NCBI GenBank assembly: GCA_017558165.1
Contig: JAFYWE010000119.1
Coordinates: forward strand, 1 to 12,263
DNA: 12,263 bases
Direction: 5' to 3'
From: Bacteroidaceae bacterium
Lineage (GTDB): Bacteria > Bacteroidota > Bacteroidia > Bacteroidales > Bacteroidaceae
The number at the start of each line of letters is the position of its first letter. Position 1 is the stretch's first letter. A program made the translations under genes and the position numbers. Below are positions 5,628 to 12,263 of this stretch, piece by piece. A model generated the notes under the pieces. It was not told the DNA's origin. It did not search any database and was given only the letters and a program-made list of their open reading frames with translations.

Positions 5628-6932
5628 ATGGCATCATTCATAATAGAGGGCGGACACAGACTCAAAGGCAGCATCACCCCACAGGGTGCAAAGAACGAGG
5701 TTCTTCAGGAGATATGCGCCACATTGCTTACAAGCGAGAAGGTTACGATAGAGAACATCCCCGACATTGCCGATGTGAACAACCTCATCGGCCAGCTGAT
5801 GAATATGGGAGTATCGGTGACACGCAACAGCGTGGGCTGCTACACATTCCAGGCCAACAACATCAACCTTGACTACATAGAGAGCGATGAGTACATAAAC
5901 GGTTGCGCACGTCTCAGAGGCTCGGTGATGTTCATAGGCCCCCTCATGGGCAGGTTCGGAAAAGCAACCATGTCGGAGCCCGGCGGAGACAAGATAGGAC
6001 GTCGCAGGCTCGACACGCACATACTTGGCCTGCAGAAGTTGGGAGCGCAGTTCTCCTTCGACACCGAAAAGAGAGTCTACCGCATGAGCGCCGAGAAACT
6101 CAAGGGATGCTCGATGCTACTCGACGAGGCATCGGTAACCGGTACCGCGAACATCATCATGGCCGCTGTACTTGCCGAGGGCAAGACAACCATATACAAT
6201 GCGGCATGCGAACCTTACATACAGCAGTTGTGCCGCATGCTCAACAAGATGGGAGCAAAGATTTCGGGCATAGCCAGCAACCTCATCACAATCGAGGGCG
6301 TCAAGGAACTTGGCGGATGCACACACCGCGCGTTGCCAGACATGATTGAGGTGGGCAGTTTCATTGGAATGGCCGCAATGACGCAGAGCGAGCTCACCAT
6401 AAAGGACGTGTCGTTCGAGAACCTGGGTATCATCCCTGACAGTTTCCGCCGATTGGGCATCAAGTTCGAGCAGAGAGGTGACGACATCTTCATCCCTTCA
6501 CAGGAGCACTACGAGATTGACTCATTCATTGACGGCTCTATCATGACCATAAGCGACGCGCCATGGCCAGGGCTCACTCCGGACCTTTTGAGCGTGATGC
6601 TTGTGACAGCGATCCAGGCCAAGGGAAGCGTACTCATACACCAGAAGATGTTCGAGAGCCGCCTGTTCTTTGTCGACAAGCTCATAGACATGGGAGCGCA
6701 GATTATTCTCTGCGACCCGCACAGGGCCGTGGTCATAGGACACGACAGACGCTTCACACTGAAGCCACGCGCGATGAGCTCACCCGACATCAGGGCCGGT
6801 ATCGCACTGCTCATTGCCGCGATGAGTGCCGACGGCATAAGCCGCATCGACAACATCGAGCAGATTGACCGAGGATACCAGAACCTCGAGGAGAGACTTA
6901 ACCAGATTGGTGCAAAGATAACACGTTCATAA
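5628..6932 (+). CDS. murA: UDP-GlcNAc 1-carboxyvinyltransferase, Asp-type active site
   Basis: MurA transfers enolpyruvate from PEP to UDP-N-acetylglucosamine, the first committed step of peptidoglycan precursor synthesis in the cytoplasm. The 434-residue length fits the family, as does the two-lobed EPSP-synthase-like fold. The N-terminal GAKNEVL (20-26) contains the conserved Lys22-Asn23 pair. The active-site loop reads EPGGDKIGRRRLDTH (117-131), where most bacteria have PGGCAIGxRPxDLH, so the reactive Cys (Cys115 in E. coli) is Asp121 here, codon 5988-5990. The equivalent of the catalytic Arg120 is present in the RRR run. The C-terminal lobe has LTPD (the position of the catalytic Asp305) and FESRLFFVDKL. 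The Asp form is known in Mycobacterium and Chlamydia and gives fosfomycin insensitivity. A weak AGGA lies 4 bp before the ATG. The gap to rimM is 2 bp. Confidence 0.95.
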   Translation: MASFIIEGGHRLKGSITPQGAKNEVLQEICATLLTSEKVTIENIPDIADVNNLIGQLMNMGVSVTRNSVGCYTFQANNINLDYIESDEYINGCARLRGSVMFIGPLMGRFGKATMSEPGGDKIGRRRLDTHILGLQKLGAQFSFDTEKRVYRMSAEKLKGCSMLLDEASVTGTANIIMAAVLAEGKTTIYNAACEPYIQQLCRMLNKMGAKISGIASNLITIEGVKELGGCTHRALPDMIEVGSFIGMAAMTQSELTIKDVSFENLGIIPDSFRRLGIKFEQRGDDIFIPSQEHYEIDSFIDGSIMTISDAPWPGLTPDLLSVMLVTAIQAKGSVLIHQKMFESRLFFVDKLIDMGAQIILCDPHRAVVIGHDRRFTLKPRAMSSPDIRAGIALLIAAMSADGISRIDNIEQIDRGYQNLEERLNQIGAKITRS

Positions 6933-6934
6933 AG

Positions 6935-7444
6935 ATGCTCAGAAAAGAAGATTTTGTATACTACGGCAAGTTCCTGAAGCCACACGGCACAAAGGGAGAG
7001 ATTGGACTCGAGGGCGACAGCATTGTCCTGGGCGATGACTGCGACTTTGTCGCGTGCGACATCGACGGCATACTGGTACCGTTCTTCTTCGAGACACGAC
7101 GTACAAAGAACAGCGACACGCTCATTGTGAAGATAGAGCGCCTTGACAGCGCCGAGGAGGTACGTTACCTCACAAACCGCGATGCATACATCCCAAAGGA
7201 GTGGACCAGCCAGAGCGAAGTGCTATCATGGAGCTATTTCAAGGGATTCATTGCCATTGACGAGGAACTGGGCGAGCTTGGCGAGATCGTCGATGTCGAC
7301 GACAGCACAATCAACACGCTCTTCGTAATTGACAACGACGGCGAGGAGATTCTTGTCCCCGCACAGGAGGAGATGATTGCCGGAATCGACAACGATAACA
7401 AGGAGATATACTTCAACCTGCCCGAGGGATTGGTTTCGCTTTAA
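6935..7444 (+). CDS. rimM: 16S rRNA processing / ribosome maturation factor RimM
   Basis: RimM binds the immature 30S subunit through ribosomal protein S19 and helps form the 16S 3' head domain. The protein is 169 residues, within the family range. The N-terminal RimM beta-barrel spans about 9-88 and opens with YYGKFLKPHGTKGEI, the hallmark motif. It ends at the conserved YIPKEW (85-90) of the linker. A PRC-barrel domain covers about 100-167, with GELGEIVDVDD at 113-123 and EEILVPAQEEMI at 137-148. The protein is strongly acidic in its C-terminal half, as usual. It lies 2 bp after murA and 12 bp before the M23 gene, so it is certainly co-transcribed with them. It is usually found next to trmD and rplS in other phyla, whereas its placement after murA is the Bacteroidetes pattern (recalled). 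Confidence 0.94.
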   Translation: MLRKEDFVYYGKFLKPHGTKGEIGLEGDSIVLGDDCDFVACDIDGILVPFFFETRRTKNSDTLIVKIERLDSAEEVRYLTNRDAYIPKEWTSQSEVLSWSYFKGFIAIDEELGELGEIVDVDDSTINTLFVIDNDGEEILVPAQEEMIAGIDNDNKEIYFNLPEGLVSL

Positions 7445-7456
7445 AACCTTACAACG

Positions 7457-8314
7457 ATGAATAACAAGACAAGCAACAACAGGTTCAAGCGCAAGTACAG
7501 GCTGACCATACAGAACGAGAACAAACTGAAGAACGTGCTCGGATTCTACATATCGCCCCTTTGGGTGATCCTGTCGCTATTCTTCTCATTCATACTTGTA
7601 GCCGGCGTGCTTTACCTTGTCATAGTATTCACACCGGTAGGCAGTCTGTTGCCCGGATACGTAAGCGAGACCACAAAGGATGAGTTCATACGCAACAACA
7701 TACGCATTGACTCGCTTACATCAGAAGTGGAAAAACGCGACCGCTACCTCGCGAACATCACAGCAATCCTGAGCGGAGATATTTCTACCGACTCAATCAA
7801 GAACTCACCGCAACCGATATATGCCGATACTATCTCCATTGAGACTACAGAGCTTGAGGAGCAGTTCGCACAGGAGTGGGAAGAGAGAGAAAAATACAAT
7901 ATCACATCGCAGGCTACGAACGTGGCCGAACTGCAAGGACTGAACCTTTTCCGACCCACACAGGGCGAGATCATACACAAGTTCGATGCAGCAAGCAACC
8001 ACTTCGGCGTTGACATCGCGGAGGTAAAAGGCGAGATTGTACTTGCAATACATGACGGTGTGGTTGTCATGAGCGATTACACAGCCAACGACGGTTACAC
8101 AATCGCAATACAGCACCGCGAGAACATGGTGTCAATCTACCGTAACTGCCACCGCCTGTTGAAAAGCGTGGGAGACAAGGTTGCCGGTGGAGAGGCCATA
8201 GGCACGCTCAGCGACGTACAACCAGACAGCACTGGGGTGAAGAAAGAGTTCCTACACCTTGAGCTGTGGCACAGAGGTAAACCGCTCGACCCCAACACAT
8301 ACATCGCGTTCTGA
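7457..8314 (+). CDS. Membrane-anchored M23/LytM-domain protein, probably degenerate
   Basis: A 285-residue envelope protein. A short basic N-terminus (Lys/Arg-rich, residues 9-27) is followed by one transmembrane helix at about 36-58, so the rest should face the periplasm. Residues about 70-160 are charged and helical, likely coiled-coil. The C-terminal domain (about 165-283) is M23/LytM-like. The metal ligands are preserved: His182 and Asp186 in NHFGVD, and His267 in FLHLELW. Aligned by eye with LytM, however, the two catalytic histidines seem lost: the one after the conserved Tyr228 is Asn230, and the first His of HLH is Phe265. Family knowledge: degenerate LytM domains such as those of E. 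coli EnvC and NlpD do not cut peptidoglycan but activate amidases. A similar regulatory role is my inference; an active endopeptidase with altered residues is not excluded. It sits between rimM and dxr. Confidence 0.88.
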   Translation: MNNKTSNNRFKRKYRLTIQNENKLKNVLGFYISPLWVILSLFFSFILVAGVLYLVIVFTPVGSLLPGYVSETTKDEFIRNNIRIDSLTSEVEKRDRYLANITAILSGDISTDSIKNSPQPIYADTISIETTELEEQFAQEWEEREKYNITSQATNVAELQGLNLFRPTQGEIIHKFDAASNHFGVDIAEVKGEIVLAIHDGVVVMSDYTANDGYTIAIQHRENMVSIYRNCHRLLKSVGDKVAGGEAIGTLSDVQPDSTGVKKEFLHLELWHRGKPLDPNTYIAF

Positions 8315-8364
8315 TACAGGACAATTACATATACCCCCTAAAGAAGACAAACAATTATTGATAT

Positions 8365-9525
8365 ATGGAGAACAACAAGAAGAGACAACTTGCCATACTT
8401 GGTTCTACAGGTTCCATAGGAACACAGACACTGCAGGTTGTCGAGGAGCATCCCGAATGTTTTGAAGTCTACGCATTGACAGCAGGAAGCCGCGTTGATG
8501 ACCTTATAGCCCAGGCACGTAAGTTTATGCCGGAGGCCGTTGTCATTGCCGACGAGACAAAATACCCTAAACTCAAGGAGGCGCTCAGCGACCTGCCCAT
8601 AAAGACATACGGCGGCTACGAGGCCATATGCCAGATTGTCGAGGCCTCACCCATCGACGTTGTCGTTACTGCAATGGTCGGTTTCTCGGGACTGCGCCCC
8701 ACCATCAACGCCATCAAGGCAGGCAAGGCAATAGCCCTTGCCAACAAGGAAACAATGGTGGTAGCCGGAGAACTCATAAACGCACTTGCAAATGAGTACA
8801 AGACACCGATATTGCCCGTAGACTCGGAGCACTCGGCAATATTCCAGTGCTTGGCAGGTGAGATGTACAACAAGGTGGAGAAGCTCATCCTTACAGCGTC
8901 GGGCGGGCCGTTCCGCACCTTCACAAAGGAGCAGCTGGAGCATGTTACAAAGGAGCAGGCCCTCAAGCACCCCAATTGGAGCATGGGAGCCAAGATTACC
9001 ATTGACTCGGCTACCATGATGAACAAGGGCTTTGAGGTAATGGAGGCCAAGTGGCTGTTCGGTGTAGGCCCCGAAGACATAGAAGTAGTGGTACACCCGC
9101 AGTCGGTAATACACTCCATGGTACAGTTCGAGGACGGAGCAATAAAGGCACAGCTTGGCACACCCGACATGCGCCTGCCCATCATGTACGCACTCACCTA
9201 CCCAAAACGCCTGGAGTCATCGTTCAGCCGCATTGACTGGACCACATTAAGGAAACTCACCTTCGAGACACCTGACCTTGAGCGCTTCCCCAACCTGCAG
9301 CACGCATACACAGCACTCTCACACGGTGGTAACATGCCTTGCGTGGTGAATGCCGCGAACGAGATATGCGTTGACGCATTCCTGAAAGACCGCATAGGCT
9401 TCACCGACATGCCCAAACTCATCGAACGCGCTATGCAGACCACTCCTTATATCCTGAAGCCAAGCCTTGAGGATTACCTTGAGACCGACAAGGAGGTACG
9501 CAAGATGGTAAGCGAATGGGTATGA
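8365..9525 (+). CDS. dxr: 1-deoxy-D-xylulose 5-phosphate reductoisomerase
   Basis: Dxr converts DXP to 2-C-methyl-D-erythritol 4-phosphate with NADPH and a divalent metal, the committed step of the MEP isoprenoid pathway. The protein is 386 residues, as expected. The NADPH-binding GSTGSIG is at residues 13-19. The ANKET motif is at 126-130. PVDSEHSA at 151-158 carries the metal ligands Asp153 and Glu155. The substrate-loop SGGPFR (179-184), the HPNWSMG segment (202-208) and the third metal ligand Glu224 in KGFEVMEAKWL are intact. The enzyme should be active and is the target class of fosmidomycin. It follows the M23 gene after 50 bp, the widest gap in the cluster, in which I find no TAnnTTTG element. 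The gap to rseP is 31 bp. Confidence 0.97.
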   Translation: MENNKKRQLAILGSTGSIGTQTLQVVEEHPECFEVYALTAGSRVDDLIAQARKFMPEAVVIADETKYPKLKEALSDLPIKTYGGYEAICQIVEASPIDVVVTAMVGFSGLRPTINAIKAGKAIALANKETMVVAGELINALANEYKTPILPVDSEHSAIFQCLAGEMYNKVEKLILTASGGPFRTFTKEQLEHVTKEQALKHPNWSMGAKITIDSATMMNKGFEVMEAKWLFGVGPEDIEVVVHPQSVIHSMVQFEDGAIKAQLGTPDMRLPIMYALTYPKRLESSFSRIDWTTLRKLTFETPDLERFPNLQHAYTALSHGGNMPCVVNAANEICVDAFLKDRIGFTDMPKLIERAMQTTPYILKPSLEDYLETDKEVRKMVSEWV

Positions 9526-9556
9526 TATAAATGTAATAAAAACATATTGATACAAA

Positions 9557-10900
9557 ATGGAAATATTTTTGATACGCGCACTGCAGCTCATCATGGCATT
9601 GAGCCTGCTGGTGCTTATTCACGAGTTCGGACACTTCTTGTTTGCAAGGATATTCAAGGTAAGGGTTGAGAAATTCTACCTTTTCTTCGACTGGAAATTC
9701 TCACTTTTCAAATGGAAGCCAAAGAACAGCGACACCGAGTACGGTATCGGTTGGGTGCCCCTCGGCGGTTACTGCAAGATTGCAGGAATGATTGACGAGT
9801 CTATGGACACCGAGCAGATGAAGAAGCCCGCACAGGAGTGGGAGTACCGCTCGAAGCCCGCATGGCAGCGTCTGTTGATTATTGTAGGCGGTGTAATGTT
9901 CAACCTCATCCTCGCGGTATTCATCTACTCAATGGTACTTTTTACATGGGGCGAGTACTACGTTGACCTGCACAAGATGGATAACGGATTCGAATTCAAC
10001 GAGACAGCGAAGAATATCGGTTTCCAGGATGGCGACAAGATCATAAAGTTCGACGGAGTCGAGGCTCATGAGCTTTACCTTGACAAGGTTCGCGGAACCA
10101 ACATATTCCGTAGCGTATGCGACGCGAATGAAGTGAGCGTACTGCGCAACGGCAAGGAGGTGGCAGTAAGCATCCCCGACACACTTGGCCTGCTGAATAT
10201 GAACAAGGGAGGCCAATTCATGCGAATGAGAAACGTCCCAGTTGTGGACAGCGTGGCTATGGGAAGCATTGCCCAGACAGCTGGCCTGCAGAGTGGCGAC
10301 AGCATCCTCTCTATTGACGGTGACAGAATTACATCGTGGTCACACATAGCAGCGGCACTTGACAGGATAGGCAAGGAGAAGAAGGAAAGCTTCAACATAG
10401 AGGTTATGCGCGAGGAACCTGTGATACTCACCGCATACACTACCGGAAACGACACATTGCAGTTGGGCGTATATTCAAAGCCGAACGACTACCCCCTTGT
10501 ACACAACGAGTACGGTTTCCTTGCATCATTCCCTGCCGGAGTGTCATTCGGACTTGACGTATTGCGCGGATATGTGAGCGACTTCCAGTATGTATTCACT
10601 GCCGAAGGCGCACAGTCCGTGGGAATGTTCGCATCAATCGGTAGCCTTTTCCCTGCCGAATGGGACTGGCACGAGTTCTGGCTCATGTGCGCATTCCTTT
10701 CAATAATCCTCGCATTCATGAACATACTGCCTATCCCCGCTCTTGACGGTGGACACGCGCTGTTCCTCATCGCAGAAATGATTACCGGCAAGCAGCCCAG
10801 CGACAAGTTCCTGGAGCGCGCCCAGATGGTAGGAATGCTGATAATACTCGGTCTGTTCGTGCTTGCAATGTACAACGACCTTATGAAATTCGTATTCTAA
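9557..10900 (+). CDS. rseP: Site-2 intramembrane zinc metalloprotease RseP
   Basis: RseP is an inner-membrane S2P protease that cuts single-pass membrane proteins within the membrane, including anti-sigma factors and leftover signal peptides in E. coli. The protein is 447 residues, the usual size. The zinc motif HEFGH is at 22-26 inside the first transmembrane helix (about 5-28). A second helix lies at about 104-130. Two PDZ regions follow: about 150-207 (with GFQDGDKIIKFDG) and about 230-305 (with AGLQSGDSILSIDG). The third helix is at about 374-393, directly followed by PALDGGH (394-400), where Asp397 is the third zinc ligand. A fourth helix lies at about 424-441. All catalytic residues are present. 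Its natural substrates here are unknown; no anti-sigma factor gene is in the window. The dxr-rseP adjacency is widespread in bacteria. The next gene starts 14 bp downstream. Confidence 0.96.
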   Translation: MEIFLIRALQLIMALSLLVLIHEFGHFLFARIFKVRVEKFYLFFDWKFSLFKWKPKNSDTEYGIGWVPLGGYCKIAGMIDESMDTEQMKKPAQEWEYRSKPAWQRLLIIVGGVMFNLILAVFIYSMVLFTWGEYYVDLHKMDNGFEFNETAKNIGFQDGDKIIKFDGVEAHELYLDKVRGTNIFRSVCDANEVSVLRNGKEVAVSIPDTLGLLNMNKGGQFMRMRNVPVVDSVAMGSIAQTAGLQSGDSILSIDGDRITSWSHIAAALDRIGKEKKESFNIEVMREEPVILTAYTTGNDTLQLGVYSKPNDYPLVHNEYGFLASFPAGVSFGLDVLRGYVSDFQYVFTAEGAQSVGMFASIGSLFPAEWDWHEFWLMCAFLSIILAFMNILPIPALDGGHALFLIAEMITGKQPSDKFLERAQMVGMLIILGLFVLAMYNDLMKFVF

Positions 10901-10914
10901 ACACACAAGATACC

Positions 10915-12234
10915 ATGAAAAGATTTTTTGGAACAATTATGTTGCTGCTCATGGTTGCGGCAACAAGTTACGGGAAAGGCCCCAAGTACATATTCTATTT
11001 TATAGGTGACGGAATGGGCCCGTCACACGTCATCGGTACAGAGCTTTACCTTGGCGAACTGCAGGGAGTGATCGGTCGCCCACAGAAGCTCTGCTTCACC
11101 CAGTTCCCCGAGGTGGCATTGGTAACCACATTCTCGGCAACGAACGGCGTTACAGACTCCGCGGCATCGGGTACAGCGCTCGCAACAGGACAGAAGACAT
11201 ACAACAGCGCCATTGGAGTAGACCGTGACTCACTCCCCATCTACAGCATCGCCTCTTACCTTGACAAGGCAGGCATGGCAGTCGGAGTAGCTACTACAGT
11301 ACCCATCAACCACGCTACCCCATCGGCGTTCTATGCGCATAACGTGAGCCGCCACAACTATGACAGCATCGCGCCATGGATGTTCGCGGCCGGCTTCGAC
11401 TTCTATGCAGGAGGTGACGCCAAGGGCACACAGGAGACATATGCCACACTGCAGAAGAGAGCCGGCGAGGAGGGTTACACCATCGCACGTGGCTACAGCG
11501 ACTACAAGGCAAAGGCTAATGACGCAGAAAAGATGATGCTCTTCCAGAAGGATTACGCTACAGAGCTCCCATACGCAATCAACCGCAAGGCCGATGATCT
11601 TACTCTTGCGCAGATTACAGCTGCAGGAATCGATTTCCTTGAAGAGAAGAGCAAGAAGGGATTCTTCATGATGGTTGAGGGCGGCAAGATTGACTATGCC
11701 GCACACAACGATGACGGTGCGACCGTGTTCCAGGAGGTGATTGACTTCAACGCAGCCATTGAGGAGGCTTACGAGTTCTACAAGCGTCACAAGGACGAGA
11801 CACTCATTATCGTTACAGCCGACCATGAGACAGGTGGCCTTGTACTTGGTTATACAAGCGAGTACAAGCTCAACCTCAAGGCACTGCAGTCACAGAAGGT
11901 GAGCGTGGAGACCATGATCGAGATTCTCAAGGCCGAGAAGGAGACAACCTGGGGCCGTATTGAGGAGCTTGTGAAGGAGAATATCGGTGTTGCACTGCGC
12001 AAGAAGCACAACGCCGACGAGAAGGTGACCGTTGACAGCAGCCTCGCCAACGAGATTGCATACAACGCCATCTATGACCTCAACCGCAAGGCGTTGCTCT
12101 CATGGGCAAGCGGCAACCACTCGGGCACATACGTTCCCCTCTACGCCATCGGCAAGGGAGCCGAGCAGTTCGACGGAGTGCTTGACAACACAGATATAGT
12201 GAAGATCATCAAGAAGCTGAAAGGCATCAAGTAA
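10915..12234 (+). CDS. Secreted PhoA-type alkaline phosphatase
   Basis: A 439-residue exported phosphomonoesterase of the alkaline phosphatase superfamily. The signal peptide spans about 1-20 (Lys-Arg, then a hydrophobic run, cut near Ser-Tyr-Gly20). The metal and catalytic set is complete when matched to E. coli PhoA: Asp32 in FIGDGMG, nucleophile Ser82 in VTDSAASGTALATG, Thr135, Glu255, Asp260 and His264 in EGGKIDYAAH, Asp303-His304 in TADHETGG, and His402 in SGNHSG. At the secondary-shell positions it has His133 where E. coli has Asp153, and Tyr261 where E. coli has Lys328; variation there is known to alter turnover and magnesium dependence. It releases phosphate from organic esters in the periplasm or outside. 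It follows rseP by 14 bp and appears to be the last gene in the window of the plus-strand run; no Pho-box-like repeat or separate promoter is visible. Confidence 0.92.
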   Translation: MKRFFGTIMLLLMVAATSYGKGPKYIFYFIGDGMGPSHVIGTELYLGELQGVIGRPQKLCFTQFPEVALVTTFSATNGVTDSAASGTALATGQKTYNSAIGVDRDSLPIYSIASYLDKAGMAVGVATTVPINHATPSAFYAHNVSRHNYDSIAPWMFAAGFDFYAGGDAKGTQETYATLQKRAGEEGYTIARGYSDYKAKANDAEKMMLFQKDYATELPYAINRKADDLTLAQITAAGIDFLEEKSKKGFFMMVEGGKIDYAAHNDDGATVFQEVIDFNAAIEEAYEFYKRHKDETLIIVTADHETGGLVLGYTSEYKLNLKALQSQKVSVETMIEILKAEKETTWGRIEELVKENIGVALRKKHNADEKVTVDSSLANEIAYNAIYDLNRKALLSWASGNHSGTYVPLYAIGKGAEQFDGVLDNTDIVKIIKKLKGIK

Positions 12235-12263
12235 AGAAACATTTACTATAACGTGAGTTCGAT
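12235..12263. other. Non-coding right edge
   Basis: Twenty-nine bases after the phosphatase stop. No terminator hairpin or promoter element is visible before the window ends, so whether the cluster continues cannot be told. Confidence 0.5.

Noticed and set aside
5628..6932. EPSP synthase (AroA) as an alternative to MurA
   Set aside because: The GAKN motif, the PGG-x-x-IG loop and the length fit MurA; AroA signatures are absent.
8315..8364. Possible internal promoter ahead of dxr
   Set aside because: This 50-bp gap has no TAnnTTTG element and no TTTG at the right distance; it is more likely just a wider operon gap.
8616..9197. A 193-codon open frame on the minus strand
   Set aside because: Antisense to dxr, whose metal and NADPH motifs are complete; Ser/Met/Thr-rich shadow translation.
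11230..11826. A 198-codon open frame on the minus strand
   Set aside because: Antisense to the alkaline phosphatase active-site region; Val/Leu/Cys-rich translation typical of a shadow frame.
1..12263. Mobile element, phage, CRISPR or defence island
   Set aside because: No transposase, integrase, terminal repeats, spacer arrays or toxin-antitoxin pairs are visible; gene content and tight spacing fit stable housekeeping operons.

Overview
The window looks like chromosomal housekeeping DNA from a member of the Bacteroidales (Bacteroides/Prevotella-like; the genus cannot be fixed from sequence alone). The signs are lineage-typical families (a secreted DUF5077/DUF3472 protein and a DUF4290 protein), almost no Shine-Dalgarno sequences ahead of starts, A-rich leaders, and one exact match to the Bacteroidetes -7 promoter element TAnnTTTG. 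I see no tRNA, rRNA, CRISPR array, insertion sequence or phage gene. The coding density is very high.

The layout is two divergent gene clusters around one 246-bp intergenic region (4015-4260). The left cluster is read on the minus strand from about 4014 down to the left edge: a YicC-family endoribonuclease, guanylate kinase (gmk), nicotinate-nucleotide adenylyltransferase (nadD), a secreted MORN-repeat protein and a secreted DUF3472 protein. The first four are almost fused: there is a 6-bp gap, then an 8-bp overlap, then a 4-bp ATGA overlap, so translation is probably coupled. The DUF3472 gene follows after 42 bp.

The right cluster is read on the plus strand from 4261 to 12234 and holds eight genes with gaps of 2-50 bp: tsaB (tRNA t6A modification), a DUF4290 protein, murA (first committed step of peptidoglycan synthesis), rimM (30S ribosome maturation), a membrane-anchored M23/LytM-like protein, dxr (MEP isoprenoid pathway), rseP (site-2 intramembrane protease) and a secreted PhoA-type alkaline phosphatase. 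It joins translation quality (tsaB, rimM) with envelope building: MurA supplies peptidoglycan precursor, Dxr supplies the isoprenoid from which the undecaprenyl carrier is made, and RseP and the M23-like protein act at the envelope. A single promoter ahead of tsaB, followed by a hairpin at the expected mRNA 5' end, could drive the whole set.

I found no clearly new multi-gene system. The points most worth a second look are residue-level or small-scale. MurA carries Asp instead of the usual active-site Cys, which predicts fosfomycin insensitivity. The M23-domain protein keeps its metal ligands but appears to lack both catalytic histidines. The DUF4290 protein is an internal two-fold repeat with a basic Asn-rich tail. 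The tsaB leader carries a twice-repeated palindrome able to form a 5' hairpin.
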